From: Betaproteobacteria bacterium RIFCSPLOWO2_12_FULL_62_58
GTDB taxonomy: Bacteria > Pseudomonadota > Gammaproteobacteria > Burkholderiales > SG8-41
Reading direction: 5' to 3'
Assembly (NCBI GenBank): GCA_001772005.1
Contig: MERI01000201.1
Span: 1 to 55,889 of the forward strand
Length of the DNA: 55,889 nt
Shown: positions 1-9,244 of the stretch, piece after piece
Numbering within the stretch: position 1 is the stretch's first letter
How the letters are laid out: every line of letters begins with the position of its first letter
Notes under the pieces: generated by a model
Seen by the model: the letters and a program-made list of their open reading frames with translations, nothing else
Database searches by the model: none
What the model was told of the DNA's origin: nothing
Program-made: the position numbers and the translations under genes

Positions 1-546
1 GTATTTCTGCGCGCCGAAAACGATGACCTGGGCCACCCCGTTTACCGTGGACAGTCGCTGTGCAATGTTGGTCTCGGCGAATTCGTGGAGCTGCTGAAGC
101 GGCAAAGTTTTCGCACTGACCGCCAGGAAGATGATCGTGAAATCCGCCGGATTGACCTTGCGCAGCGTCGGAGGATCAGCACCTTCCGGCAGCCGCCGCA
201 TGGCCTGCGAGATGGCCGTCTGCACGTCCTGTGCCGCCGAGTCGATGTCCCGCTCCAGGCTGAATTGCAGGGTGATGCGCGTCCTGCCGGTGCTGCTGAC
301 CGAATTCATGGAGTCCACCCCGGGAATCTGGCTGAACTGGCGTTCCAGGGGGGTGGCGACCGTCGAGGCCATGATTTCCGGGTTGGCTCCGCGCAACTCC
401 GCGTCAACCCGGATGGTGGGAAAATCTACGTTGGGCAGTTCGTTCACCGGTAAGGTCCTGAACGCGATCACCCCGAAAATGATAATGGCCGCGACCAGTA
501 TCGTCGTGGCGACCGGCCGTTCAATGAAAACTTTTGACAGGTTCAT
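1..546 (-). CDS. RND efflux pump inner-membrane subunit, N-terminal part (cut by window edge)
   Basis: This is the first 182 residues of a proton-driven RND transporter of the AcrB/MdtB/MdtC type, the inner-membrane pump of a tripartite drug or metabolite exporter. The product opens with MNLSKVFIERPVATT, the usual RND start just before the first membrane helix (about residues 10-28). The porter domain follows, with recognisable LPNVDFPTI, ANPEIM and DSAAQDVQTAISQA stretches. Family members are about 1,030 residues, so most of the gene lies beyond position 1. It is the third gene of a minus-strand operon, 18 nt after the membrane-fusion protein gene. The substrate cannot be told from this fragment. 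Confidence 0.93.
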   Translation of the reverse strand, partial: MNLSKVFIERPVATTILVAAIIIFGVIAFRTLPVNELPNVDFPTIRVDAELRGANPEIMASTVATPLERQFSQIPGVDSMNSVSSTGRTRITLQFSLERDIDSAAQDVQTAISQAMRRLPEGADPPTLRKVNPADFTIIFLAVSAKTLPLQQLHEFAETNIAQRLSTVNGVAQVIVFGAQKY

Positions 547-564
547 CGTGCCTCGCCCTCCGGC

Positions 565-1791
565 TTATTCGGACTTGCCTTCACCCTTCTTGCTCCCCTT
601 GCCTTTACCCTTGCCCTTGCCTTTTTCGCCACTGCCCTGCTTGTCGTCTGCACCGGCCAGCCGCACCGCCGCGCCCGCCTGCAGCGCCTGCGGGACCTCG
701 GTGATGACATGGTCGCCAGCCTTGACACCTGAAGCAATAACCACCTCGTTTCCGATCTGGCGTGACACTTTGACCGGCTGTATCTGCACTTTGCTGTCAC
801 CATCGATCAGATAGACAAAGCTGCCCTCTTGTCCGGGCTGAACCGCCACTTCAGGCACCACCACCGCTTCGGGCTCAACGGTCAGTACGATTCGCACATT
901 TACAAACTGTCCCGGCCAGATCAATTCCTTGGTGTTGGCGACACGGGTCTTGAGCAGCACTGTGCCGGTTTGCGGCGTCACAGTGTTGTCGATGAACACG
1001 AGTTTGCCTTCGGCGGCGGGCAGCCCAGCGCGATCAGGCAGGATCTCGATGCGCATAGCCTTCTCGTTCTGGTAACGGCGTATTTCCTCGAGTTGTCGCT
1101 CCGGAATGCTGAACCCCACCAGAATCGGGTCCATGCTGTTGATGGTAATGAGCGGCGTGCCGCCGCCGGCTGCAGGGACCAGGTTGCCCGGTGTCACGGC
1201 CAGCGTGCCGGTGCGGCCCGAAATCGGCGCCCGTATACTCGCAAACTCCAGCTGAATCCGTGCCTGCTCAGCCGCTGCCTGGTCCGCCTGCACCGAAGCC
1301 TCGAGCGATTTGGCCGAGGTCACGGCCACGTCGTACTCCTGGCGTGTGATGAATTCGCGTTTCAGCAGCGGCTCGAGCCGTTCCTGCTGCGCGCGCGCGT
1401 TCTCGAGCTGGGCCTTGTCGCGGGCCATTGCAGCTAGTGATTGATTATATTGTGCTTTAAATGTTCTAGCGTCGATCTGGAACAGGAGCTGCCCGGCCTT
1501 GACCGTGTCGCCCTCCTTGAACAGCACCGATTGCAACACGCCGCTCACCTGCGCGCGCACCTGCACGCTGTGCTCCGGCTCGACCGTGCCGACAGCCTCG
1601 ATTAGAACCGGCATCGGTTTCACTATTGCACGTGCCGCCTTGACAACGAGGGCTCCCCCGCCCCCTTTGCCTTTGCCCTTGGCCTTGCCCTCCGGCGCAG
1701 CCCCGCTCGCGGACTGCTGCCAGTACCAGTACCCTCCCCCAGCCACGGCACCGATGACCAGAAAAATCAACAGCATCATCAATCGCTTCAT
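565..1791 (-). CDS. RND efflux membrane-fusion (periplasmic adaptor) protein
   Basis: 408-residue HlyD/MdtA-type adaptor that bridges the RND pump and the outer-membrane channel in the periplasm. An N-terminal membrane anchor (about residues 3-22, MKRLMMLLIFLVIGAV) is followed by a lipoyl half-motif (VGTVEPEHSVQVRAQVSG), a coiled-coil hairpin, the second lipoyl half (FASIRAPISGRTG) and beta-barrel segments. The ATG at 1791 was chosen because it starts the membrane anchor and overlaps the upstream tolC-like stop as ATGA. Longer readings run into non-homologous sequence. Odd points are a Gly/Lys-rich stretch after the anchor and a strongly basic Lys/Gly tail of about 25 residues at the C-terminus. 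Confidence 0.94.
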   Translation of the reverse strand: MKRLMMLLIFLVIGAVAGGGYWYWQQSASGAAPEGKAKGKGKGGGGALVVKAARAIVKPMPVLIEAVGTVEPEHSVQVRAQVSGVLQSVLFKEGDTVKAGQLLFQIDARTFKAQYNQSLAAMARDKAQLENARAQQERLEPLLKREFITRQEYDVAVTSAKSLEASVQADQAAAEQARIQLEFASIRAPISGRTGTLAVTPGNLVPAAGGGTPLITINSMDPILVGFSIPERQLEEIRRYQNEKAMRIEILPDRAGLPAAEGKLVFIDNTVTPQTGTVLLKTRVANTKELIWPGQFVNVRIVLTVEPEAVVVPEVAVQPGQEGSFVYLIDGDSKVQIQPVKVSRQIGNEVVIASGVKAGDHVITEVPQALQAGAAVRLAGADDKQGSGEKGKGKGKGKGSKKGEGKSE

Positions 1792-3236
1792 TTTTTGTCG
1801 CTCGCCGCCGTCAAAATATCGTTCATGCCGACAGAAAAATTGAGCCGCGCCAACGCGGTGAACCAACCGAGGTACGACTGTATGCGCTGCACGCGCGCGC
1901 TCGATTCGTCCTGCTGGGCCGTAATCAGGTCGAGGATGCTGCCAAATCCAGCTTGATAGCGCGCCAGCGTTGCCTGCGCCGTCTGTTCCGCCGATTTCAC
2001 CTGCGCTTCCGTGCTGCCGATCGTGCTCGCTGCCGTGAGAAGTTCGTAGTAGGCCTGCCATACATCGAGTTCCGTCTGCCGGTAAAGCGAATCACGTGCT
2101 GCTTCCGCTAGTCCTGCTTGGGCTTCCGCCTGCCGCACGGAATAGGTGTCGCGAAACCCGCTGAACAGCGGGATGCGCAAGTTCAATCCCAAGGCGTAGT
2201 TAGTGGCGCCAGGGCGATCGTCTGTGAATCGGGTTTGTCCGGCACTGCTTGTAATCTCGATCGACGGCAGCCCGGCCTTCGCGGTCGCGTTCGCACTGGC
2301 ACGGGCGGCGCGTGCCTGCGCTTCGGCCGCAACGAGGTCGGGACGATTGGCCTTGGCACGCTCGAGCAGCGTCGACATCGCATCGGTCATTTCTCGGATC
2401 TGCGGCTGCTCGTTCAGCGTCTGCACCCGTAGTGATTCGTTGACAGGCAAGCCGACGGACGCGGCGAGCTGTCCCTTCGCTTTTTCGAAATCGCCCTGGC
2501 TGCGCGTCAGGTTGAGTTGCGCCTGCGCGACCTGTGTCTCGACCCGGTAAACATCCGCGACTGTCGCGAGACCCGATTCACGGCGCTTCTGCACTGCCTC
2601 GAGTGCCGTCCGACTGTTCGTCAGCGAAAGCTCGTTGGTCCGCACCAAGGCTTCCAATCCCAAGAGCTGGTAGTAAGCCTGCTCCACCTGGAACACGACA
2701 TCCTGCAGCACGCGGTTCTGGGTAAGATTGGTTGCCAGCAATCGATACTCGGCCGACTCGATCTGATACTCGCGGACGCCGAAGTCAAACAGCACATAGC
2801 TCAGGCTGATCGACGGCCCGTAGCGTGTTTGCCACGGAGATACGGCACCTGTGGTCCCGGAGACCGGCTGCAGCCGGGAAATGCTGACGAGGCCGGTGAT
2901 CTGCGGCAGCCGGTCCGCCTGCTCGATTCCCACGCCTGCCGCGGCCGCACGCGCCGCGAGCCATGCCTGCCGCGTCCTCGGATTGTTACGGAGCGCGAAT
3001 TCCGTAAGTTCCGGCAGCGTCAGCGGTGCCACACCGCGAATTTGTTCGGCTTGCGCCGGCGCTTTGGCCGCCGGAAGCGGACCAGGTGAGTCCCAGCGCA
3101 CGCCGGGCGCAGGCGCTACCTTGGAGTCAGTTTTGAACGGATCACTCCAAAAAGATTGCGACCATGCACTTGGCGTGCAGATAGCACAGATAAGTACCGC
3201 CGCGAACGCTGCGCGACCTCTGCCAATTTGATGCAT
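1788..3236 (-). CDS. TolC-family outer-membrane efflux channel
   Basis: 482-residue outer-membrane factor, the exit duct of the tripartite pump. An N-terminal signal peptide (AAFAAVLICAICTPSAWSQ) is followed by two internally repeated TolC/OEP halves rich in amphipathic helix, including LPELTEFALRNNP near residue 70 and a second helical half from about 280. The length fits the family. It is the first gene of the minus-strand operon and overlaps the adaptor start by 4 nt (ATGA), which implies translational coupling. A tandem TGCATTCAG pair covers and follows the start codon on the plus strand; whether it is an operator is unknown. Confidence 0.94.
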   Translation of the reverse strand: MHQIGRGRAAFAAVLICAICTPSAWSQSFWSDPFKTDSKVAPAPGVRWDSPGPLPAAKAPAQAEQIRGVAPLTLPELTEFALRNNPRTRQAWLAARAAAAGVGIEQADRLPQITGLVSISRLQPVSGTTGAVSPWQTRYGPSISLSYVLFDFGVREYQIESAEYRLLATNLTQNRVLQDVVFQVEQAYYQLLGLEALVRTNELSLTNSRTALEAVQKRRESGLATVADVYRVETQVAQAQLNLTRSQGDFEKAKGQLAASVGLPVNESLRVQTLNEQPQIREMTDAMSTLLERAKANRPDLVAAEAQARAARASANATAKAGLPSIEITSSAGQTRFTDDRPGATNYALGLNLRIPLFSGFRDTYSVRQAEAQAGLAEAARDSLYRQTELDVWQAYYELLTAASTIGSTEAQVKSAEQTAQATLARYQAGFGSILDLITAQQDESSARVQRIQSYLGWFTALARLNFSVGMNDILTAASDKK

Positions 3237-3522
3237 TCAGTGCATTCAGTACTGCTTAAGATGTTGTTATTAGGCGTTGATTCGCCAAAATAATTCATTC
3301 TAACACCAAAACTCTACAACACTTGACGCGCACGCCCTATTCCCCGCCGCAGCGCGAATCGATCGCCTGCGAATCGAGTGGGCGCGATCTTCTCCATCGC
3401 GCGGGCTCGCGCCGCGAGATTTCTTATAAACCAATAAAATATATGGATGAGCCGCACATTGCATCCGTGTTAACCTTAACGCGGCAAAAAATCATGATAA
3501 TTGGTTGTTCCGGAGCGGTTTT
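3237..3522. other. divergent intergenic region between efflux operon and sat
   Basis: About 286 bp without a gene. It must contain the promoters of both the minus-strand efflux operon and the plus-strand sat-apr cluster. It is clearly more AT-rich than its surroundings around 3420-3450 and 3480-3505. No -35/-10 pair with good spacing was convincing, and no known riboswitch fold was recognised. Confidence 0.5.
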
Positions 3523-4740
3523 GTGCCCAGGCTGGTAAATCCCCATGGTGGTGCAACACTCAGGCCCCTGTTGCTGGAAGGGCCCGCGTTATACGAGGAA
3601 AGAAAGCGCGCCCTATCCCTTCCCAGGCTCACGGTGAGCTCTCGGGAAAAGGGCGACCTTATCATGCTCGGCATCGGCGGCTTCACCCCGCTCGACGGCT
3701 TCATGACCCACGCCGATTGGGAAGGCGTATGCGACGGCATGCGGATGACGAACGGACTGTTCTGGCCGATCCCGATCACGCTCTCCACCCGCAAGGACAC
3801 CGCATCGACGTTTAGGACCGGGACTGACATCGCCTTGGTGGACGGGGAAAACGGCGAGATCCTCGCCACCATGAAAGTGACCGAGAAATACGCCATCAAC
3901 AAGGCGCACGAATGCGCCACGGTGTTCCGGACGACCGACGTCGATCACCCAGGCGTGAAGATGGTGATGGAACAGGGCGAGGTCAATCTCGCCGGCCCGG
4001 TGCAGGTGCTTTCGCCGGGCGGGTTTCCGGAAAAATACGGTGCGTTCTATATGACGCCGGCTCAGACGCGGGCGGGGTTCGAAGCCAACGGCTGGGCCAC
4101 GGTGGCGGCCTTCCAGACGCGTAACCCGATGCACCGTTCGCACGAGTACCTCGCCAAAGTTGCGATCGAGGTATGCGACGGCGTGCTGATTCATTCCCTG
4201 CTCGGCAATCTCAAGCCCGGCGATATTCCCGCCGATGTCCGCACCAGGACGATCGCGGTGCTGATCGACAAGTATTTCGTCCGGAAAACCGTGGTGCAGT
4301 CCGGCTACCCTCTGGACATGCGCTATGCCGGCCCGCGCGAAGCGTTGCTGCACGCCCTCTTCCGGCAGAATTACGGGTGTTCGCATCAGATTGTCGGTCG
4401 CGATCACGCCGGCGTGGGCAGCTACTACGGCCCGTTCGATGCGCATCACATCTTCGACGAGATCCCGAAAGGCGCGCTTGAAACCCAGCCCCTGAAGATC
4501 GACTGGACGTTCTGGTGCTACAGATGTGGCGGCATGGCTTCCGATCGCACCTGCCCGCACCAGCCCGAAGACCGGTTGCTGCTGTCTGGCACCAAGCTGC
4601 GCAAGATGCTGTCGGAAGGCGCGCCGGTGCCCGCCGAATTCAGCCGCTCCGAAGTGCTCGATATCCTGCGCGAATATTACGGTGGACTGAAGGACGAGGA
4701 TAAAGTCGAGGTCAAGCTGGTCGGACACTCGGCCCGGTAA
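3523..4740 (+). CDS. sat: Sulfate adenylyltransferase (ATP sulfurylase)
   Basis: 405-residue homo-oligomeric ATP sulfurylase. It interconverts sulfate plus ATP with APS plus pyrophosphate; in sulfur oxidisers it runs backwards and yields ATP from APS. Visible motifs are [11 protein letters not shown] (about residues 198-208, the nucleotide-binding HxxH loop), [12 protein letters not shown] and a Cys-rich FWCYRCGG...CPH segment seen in prokaryotic dissimilatory-type Sat. The GTG at 3523 is preferred because GGAG sits 7 nt upstream; an in-frame TTG at 3505 would add six residues. It is followed by aprB and aprA, so the product APS is shared directly with APS reductase. Direction of flux is inferred, not shown. 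Confidence 0.96.
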   Translation: MPRLVNPHGGATLRPLLLEGPALYEERKRALSLPRLTVSSREKGDLIMLGIGGFTPLDGFMTHADWEGVCDGMRMTNGLFWPIPITLSTRKDTASTFRTGTDIALVDGENGEILATMKVTEKYAINKAHECATVFRTTDVDHPGVKMVMEQGEVNLAGPVQVLSPGGFPEKYGAFYMTPAQTRAGFEANGWATVAAFQTRNPMHRSHEYLAKVAIEVCDGVLIHSLLGNLKPGDIPADVRTRTIAVLIDKYFVRKTVVQSGYPLDMRYAGPREALLHALFRQNYGCSHQIVGRDHAGVGSYYGPFDAHHIFDEIPKGALETQPLKIDWTFWCYRCGGMASDRTCPHQPEDRLLLSGTKLRKMLSEGAPVPAEFSRSEVLDILREYYGGLKDEDKVEVKLVGHSAR

Positions 4741-4750
4741 AAAAACATTT

Positions 4751-4832
4751 GCCACAGAGGACACAGAGTTCACGGAGAACGCCAAGTTCCTTCTTGCGGG
4801 CTTTTCCCTGTGTTCTCTGTGCTCTCTGTGGC
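4751..4832. repeat. CACAGAG-type imperfect inverted repeat in the sat-aprB spacer
   Basis: The sat-aprB gap holds an imperfect palindrome. The left arm (4751-4777) begins GCCACAGAGGACACAGAG and the right arm (4806-4832) ends CTCTGTGCTCTCTGTGGC; the arms match at about 21 of 27 positions. It looks like a dispersed extragenic repeat rather than a gene-specific control site. The aprB ribosome-binding site (AAAGGAG, 4854-4860) lies just outside it. Confidence 0.7.
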
Positions 4833-4867
4833 TGGATTTGAATTGTTTTTGACAAAGGAGAAGTGAA

Positions 4868-5332
4868 ATGCCCACTTTTGTGCGCACCGACAAATGCGAC
4901 GGCTGCAAGGGCCAGGATAAAACAGCCTGTATGTACATCTGCCCGCACGACCTGATGCTGCTCGACAAGGACGGCTCCCTGACCGGCCACGCGATGAGAG
5001 CGTTCAACCAGGAACCCGAGCAGTGCTGGGAGTGCTATTCCTGCGTCAAGATCTGCCCGCAGAACGCGATCGAGGTGCGCCACTATGCCGACGTGGTCCC
5101 GCTCGGCGCATCGGTACAGCCGTTGCGCGGCACCGATTCGATCATGTGGACGATCAAATTCCGCAACGGTACGGTGAAGCGCTTTAAATTCCCGATCCGC
5201 ACCACGGCCGAGGGCTCGATCAACCCCTATGGCAGCAAACCCAAAGCCAACATGGCCGAGATCGAGGATCACTCCAAGCTCTTCACAAACGGCATGCATA
5301 AGTGCGACACGTCGCAGTTCATCAACAGCTGA
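4868..5332 (+). CDS. aprB: Adenylylsulfate (APS) reductase beta subunit
   Basis: 154-residue ferredoxin-like electron-transfer subunit of dissimilatory APS reductase. Two [4Fe-4S] ligand sets are plain: Cys10, 13, 21, 25 (CDGCKGQDKTACMYICP) and Cys53, 56, 59, 63 (CWECYSCVKICP). The C-terminal tail wraps the alpha subunit in known structures and is full length here. AAAGGAG lies 7 nt before the ATG. It sits between sat and aprA, the common order in oxidisers and reducers alike. The membrane partner (AprM or Qmo) is not in the window, so the electron route to quinone is not visible. Confidence 0.97.
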   Translation: MPTFVRTDKCDGCKGQDKTACMYICPHDLMLLDKDGSLTGHAMRAFNQEPEQCWECYSCVKICPQNAIEVRHYADVVPLGASVQPLRGTDSIMWTIKFRNGTVKRFKFPIRTTAEGSINPYGSKPKANMAEIEDHSKLFTNGMHKCDTSQFINS

Positions 5333-5346
5333 CTTGGGGAACCAAA

Positions 5347-5416
5347 GTCATCCCCGCGCGGGCGGGGCACCAGCAACCGGTTAATGTTCATGGATTCCCG
5401 CCTGCGCGGGAATGAC
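5347..5416. repeat. GTCATTCCCGC-type inverted repeat in the aprB-aprA spacer, copy 1
   Basis: Two arms, GTCATCCCCGCGCGGGCGGG (from 5347) and its near reverse complement ending GCGGGAATGAC at 5416, flank about 27 nt. A related copy with the same GTCATTCCCG...CGGGAATCC arms lies at 31565-31647, so this is a dispersed extragenic repeat. It ends 19 nt before the aprA start and leaves the AAGGA ribosome-binding site (5423-5427) intact. Confidence 0.8.
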
Positions 5417-5435
5417 GGACAAAAGGAATCAGGCT

Positions 5436-7337
5436 ATGGCTGAGCAATTTGAATTTGGCAATCCCGAAATCGTCCAGGAAGAGGTGGACATTCTCATCAT
5501 CGGCGGCGGCATGGCCGCCTGCGGTTGCGCGTTCGAGATCATGCGCTGGGCCGAAGGTACGGGACTCAAGATCAAGCTCGTCGACAAGGCGGCCATGGAC
5601 CGTTCAGGCGCGGTGGCGATCAACACCTACATAGGCGAAAACGACCCCGGCGACTACGTGCGATACGTGCGCAACGATCTGATGGGCATCATCCGCGAGG
5701 ATCTTGTCTACGACGTCGGCCGTCACGTCGACGATTCCGTACACCAGTTCGAGGAATGGGGCCTGCCGATCTGGAAGCAGCCCGGCGACGAGGACAAGAA
5801 ACTCGCCGACGGCGGCAAGTGCGTGCGCTCCGGCCGCTGGCAGATCATGATCAACGGCGAGTCCTATAAATGGATCGTCGCCGAAGGCGCAAAAAAAGCG
5901 CTCGGCATGGAGAACATCGAGGAGCGCGTGTTCATCGTGCGCCTCGTAACCGACAAGAACGATCCGACCCGCGTCGCCGGCGCGGCGGGCTTCTCGGTTC
6001 GCGACCACAAGCTCCACATATACAAGTTCAAGTGCTGCCTGTTGGCCGCGGGCGGCGCAGTGAATGTATTCCGGCCGCGCTCGATCGGTGAAGGCACGGG
6101 ACGGGCCTGGTACCCGGTGTGGAACGCCGGTTCCACCTACGCGATGGCGGCCGAGTGCGGGGCCGAAATGACGATGATGGAAAACCGCTTCGTGCCGGCT
6201 CGCTTCAAGGACGGCTACGGCCCGGTCGGCGCGTGGTTCCTCCTGTTCAAGGCAAAAGTCGCCAACGGCCTTGGCGAAGACTACAACGCCATCCACGGCG
6301 CCGAGCTCAAAGACACCAAGCGCTTCGGCAAATACGGCCAGGGCGTGCCCGGCACTTGCCTGCGCAACCACATCATGCTGCAGGAGATGAAGGAAGGCCG
6401 CGGCCCGATCATGATGGATACGCCGGGAGCGATGGCAAAACTCGCGGAAAAAATGACGCCGAAGGAAGTAAAGCACCTCGAAGCCGAGGCGTGGGAGGAC
6501 TTTCTCGACATGACCATCTCCCAGTGCGGCATCTGGGCCGGCGAGAACATCGAGCCCGACAAGCAGCCCTCCGAAATCATGCCGACCGAACCTTACCTGC
6601 TCGGCTCGCACGCCGGCTGCGCCGGCATCTGGGTGTCCGGTCCGACCGACATTCCCGGAACGCCGAAGGAATGGTCGTGGGGTTACAATCGCATGACCAC
6701 GGTCAAGGGCCTGTTCACCTCCGGCGATGGCGTCGGCGCCTCGGGTCACAAGTTTTCGTCGGGCTCGTTCACCGAGGGCCGCATCGCGGCCAAGGCGATG
6801 GTCAAGTTCGCGCTCGACAACAAGGCCTGGAAACCGGAGATGGCGCGCAGTGTCGACGAACTGGTGAAGGAAATCTATCAGCCGGTGAAGACCTTTCTGG
6901 AGCACAAGGACTACACCACCGCGATCGACATCAATCCGCACTACATCACGCCCAAAATGCTGCAGTTCCGGCTGCAGAAGATCATGGACGAGTACTGCGC
7001 GGGGATATCGACGTGGTATCAGACCAACGCCAAGATGCTGGAGCTCTGCGAGAAGAAGCTCGAGATGATCAAGGAAGACTCGCTCAAGATGCGCGCCAAG
7101 GACCTGCACGAACTGCTGCGCGCGTGGGAAAACTACCATCGCATCATCGCCGCCGAGTGCCACATGAAGCACATCCAGTTCCGCGAGGAAACACGCTATC
7201 CGGGCTACTACTACCGGATGGACTACAACTACATCGATGATGACAACTGGAAATGCTTCGTCAACTCGAAATACGACCGCGACACCAAGCAATGGTTGCT
7301 GAAGAAGGTCCCGTATGTGCAGCTGATCAAGGACTGA
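5436..7337 (+). CDS. aprA: Adenylylsulfate (APS) reductase alpha subunit
   Basis: 633-residue FAD-containing catalytic subunit of APS reductase, which interconverts APS with sulfite plus AMP in the cytoplasm. The FAD Rossmann motif is at about residues 20-30 (ILIIGGGMAACG). The family blocks ENRFVPARFKDGYGPVGAW and GSHAGCAGIW (His about 392) carry the conserved Arg and His expected at the substrate site. The ATG at 5436 has AAGGA 8 nt upstream and starts MAEQFEFGNPE; a further ATG at 5412 lies inside the preceding repeat and has no such site. The gene is complete and followed at once by a strong hairpin. Tree placement would be needed to say whether it belongs to oxidising or reducing lineages. 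Confidence 0.97.
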   Translation: MAEQFEFGNPEIVQEEVDILIIGGGMAACGCAFEIMRWAEGTGLKIKLVDKAAMDRSGAVAINTYIGENDPGDYVRYVRNDLMGIIREDLVYDVGRHVDDSVHQFEEWGLPIWKQPGDEDKKLADGGKCVRSGRWQIMINGESYKWIVAEGAKKALGMENIEERVFIVRLVTDKNDPTRVAGAAGFSVRDHKLHIYKFKCCLLAAGGAVNVFRPRSIGEGTGRAWYPVWNAGSTYAMAAECGAEMTMMENRFVPARFKDGYGPVGAWFLLFKAKVANGLGEDYNAIHGAELKDTKRFGKYGQGVPGTCLRNHIMLQEMKEGRGPIMMDTPGAMAKLAEKMTPKEVKHLEAEAWEDFLDMTISQCGIWAGENIEPDKQPSEIMPTEPYLLGSHAGCAGIWVSGPTDIPGTPKEWSWGYNRMTTVKGLFTSGDGVGASGHKFSSGSFTEGRIAAKAMVKFALDNKAWKPEMARSVDELVKEIYQPVKTFLEHKDYTTAIDINPHYITPKMLQFRLQKIMDEYCAGISTWYQTNAKMLELCEKKLEMIKEDSLKMRAKDLHELLRAWENYHRIIAAECHMKHIQFREETRYPGYYYRMDYNYIDDDNWKCFVNSKYDRDTKQWLLKKVPYVQLIKD

Positions 7338-7363
7338 GGCAAGACGCCGAAGCGTCTTGCCTT
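7338..7363 (+). terminator. hairpin directly after aprA
   Basis: GGCAAGACGC, a CGAA tetraloop and GCGTCTTGCC form a perfect 10-bp stem that starts at the base after the aprA stop codon. Only two T residues follow, so it may terminate weakly or protect the 3' end of the sat-aprBA message. Confidence 0.65.
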
Positions 7364-7527
7364 AAGGAAGGCAGGATTAGCCCGGGGGCTGGATTTGATT
7401 CCGGCCCTTTTTTTCCCCATAATTCCGCGCACCGTTCCAATGAAACTGTTCCCGCAACGGTTTCCGGCACCGCATGATCCTTGTGGTCTATACTGGTGAT
7501 CCAGGCCCAGTTCACAGCGACACGCCC

Positions 7528-8421
7528 ATGAGCACCGAAACTTCCGGCACGCCGAAGTCCCCGATTGTTCCGACGCAATTAGGCCTGGATGACAAGTTCC
7601 GGTTCCGCTGCCACAAGGGCATCGCCTGTTTCAACAAGTGCTGCGAGAACATCGACATCATGCTGACGCCGTACGACATTCTGCGGCTGAAAAACCGCTT
7701 CGGCATCACCTCGCGCGAGTTCATCGATACCTACACCGTGGATTTCACGATGGACGGGCACGGCATGCCAGGCCTGAAACTGAAGACCAGGGAAGGCTCC
7801 ACCGCCTGCATCAACCTCACCCCCGAAGGCTGCGGCGTCTATCCGGACCGGCCGGCTGCGTGCCGTTATTACGCGCTCGGTCTCGTCTCGATGCGACGGA
7901 AAGATTCTCCAATCGAAGAGGACTCGTACTTCGTGGTCAGGGAAGACCACTGCCTCGGCCACAATGAGCCGCAGTTACAGACCGTGCGCGACTACCGCAA
8001 AGAGCAAGGCGTCGATATTTACGACGAAATCAATCACGAGTGGCGCCAGATCATTTTGAAGAAACGCTCGAGTGGCCCCACCGTTGGCCGGCCATCACAA
8101 AGAAGCTTCGAGCTGTTCTTCCTCGCCAGCTACGACATCGACGGCTTTCGCGCCTTCGTCGCGAGCTCCGGATTCAACGACGTCTTCGATATCGAGCCTT
8201 CCTTCAAGCATGAACTGATGCAGGACGAAGCAAAGCTGCTCAAGTTCGGTTTCAGACTGCTCAAGCAGGTGCTGTTCGGCGAGAAGACCATTGCGCTCAA
8301 ACCCGATGCCGCGCATAAGCGCATCGAGCGTTACGCACAGCGCCAGGCGGCCTCTTTGGCCGGCCGCGCCGAAGAACTCGCCGCCGCCCACGACAAGCTC
8401 TACGAGAGTCTCGGTGAGTAA
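7528..8421 (+). CDS. YkgJ-family cysteine-cluster protein
   Basis: 297-residue protein with the CxxxCxxCC-type zinc/iron-chelating domain (YkgJ/UPF0153, function poorly known). The N-terminal cluster is Cys28, 34, 38 and 39 ([12 protein letters not shown]). The second half of the motif is [12 protein letters not shown] followed by RPAACR. Only the first half of the protein is the family domain; the rest is helical and unassigned. The ATG at 7528 was chosen by plausibility; an in-frame ATG at 7474 would add 18 residues, and neither has a clear ribosome-binding site. It overlaps the following ATPase gene by 8 nt, so the three downstream genes look co-translated. A metal-binding role is family-based inference. 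Confidence 0.85.
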   Translation: MSTETSGTPKSPIVPTQLGLDDKFRFRCHKGIACFNKCCENIDIMLTPYDILRLKNRFGITSREFIDTYTVDFTMDGHGMPGLKLKTREGSTACINLTPEGCGVYPDRPAACRYYALGLVSMRRKDSPIEEDSYFVVREDHCLGHNEPQLQTVRDYRKEQGVDIYDEINHEWRQIILKKRSSGPTVGRPSQRSFELFFLASYDIDGFRAFVASSGFNDVFDIEPSFKHELMQDEAKLLKFGFRLLKQVLFGEKTIALKPDAAHKRIERYAQRQAASLAGRAEELAAAHDKLYESLGE

Positions 8422-9244
8422 AGTCGCCGCCCTCCACGCGCGGGTGCTCAAGCCCGAGTCGCATCTCATCGAACAAGAACCCTACTACGAGCCGGTCGGC
8501 GACGAGATCGCGCTGTTCGAGGCGGCCTACGCGAGCCAGATTCCGGTCGTGCTCAAGGGTCCAACCGGCTGTGGCAAGACGCGCTTCATGGAATACATGG
8601 CGTGGCGCCTCAGGCGTCCTTTCATCACGGTTTCCTGCCACGATGACCTCACCGCCGCCGATCTTGTCGGCCGCTATCTCATCACCGACAACGAGACCGT
8701 GTGGGTGGATGGGCCGCTCGCGCGTGCGGTGCGTTGCGGCGGCATCTGCTATCTCGATGAGGTGGTCGAAGCCCGCAAGGACACCACGGTCGTGATACAC
8801 CCGCTCGCCGACGACCGGCGCATCCTGCCGATGGAAAAGCGCGGCGAACTGCTGCAGGCGCCGAAGGAATTCATGCTCGCGATGTCGTACAACCCCGGCT
8901 ACCAGAGCGTGCTGAAGGAGCTGAAGCAAAGCACTCGACAACGCTTCATCGCGATCGAGTTCAGCTACCCGGATGGCGCGCTCGAGAAGAAGATCGTCAC
9001 GACCGAAACCGGGCTCGACGCGGAGAACGCCCACAAGCTGATCAAGCTTGCGCAGATGACACGCAACCTGAAGGGAAATGGTCTCGACGAAGGCGCTTCG
9101 ACCCGGCTGCTGGTACACACCGCCAAACTCATCCAGCGCGGTATCGCCCCACGCACCGCATGTCACGGCGCAATCGCCGAAGCGCTCACGGACGACCCTG
9201 AAATGCTGCGTGCCATAAATGAGCTCGCCACCTCCCTCTTCTGA
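8414..9244 (+). CDS. MoxR-type AAA+ ATPase, CbbQ/NorQ family
   Basis: 276-residue AAA+ ATPase. Walker A GPTGCGKT is at about residues 49-56, Walker [10 protein letters not shown] at about 112-118, and a CbbQ/NorQ C-terminal domain follows. Family members work with a VWA partner to activate metalloenzymes (CbbQO for RuBisCO, NorQD for nitric-oxide reductase). The GTG at 8414 overlaps the upstream YkgJ gene by 8 nt; an upstream extension would encode low-complexity shadow sequence. The VWA partner begins 26 nt before this gene ends. Neither RuBisCO nor nor structural genes are nearby; the nearest enzyme genes are sat-aprBA, which makes them candidate clients by context only. Confidence 0.93.
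   Translation: MSKVAALHARVLKPESHLIEQEPYYEPVGDEIALFEAAYASQIPVVLKGPTGCGKTRFMEYMAWRLRRPFITVSCHDDLTAADLVGRYLITDNETVWVDGPLARAVRCGGICYLDEVVEARKDTTVVIHPLADDRRILPMEKRGELLQAPKEFMLAMSYNPGYQSVLKELKQSTRQRFIAIEFSYPDGALEKKIVTTETGLDAENAHKLIKLAQMTRNLKGNGLDEGASTRLLVHTAKLIQRGIAPRTACHGAIAEALTDDPEMLRAINELATSLF

Noticed and set aside
3613..5007. Long minus-strand open frame opposite sat
   Set aside because: It mirrors the codon structure of sat and continues through a repeat spacer. The translation is His/Arg/Val-rich without family features, while the plus strand is clear Sat.
5604..7292. 562-codon minus-strand open frame opposite aprA
   Set aside because: A high-GC antisense shadow; aprA fills the same DNA with complete family motifs.
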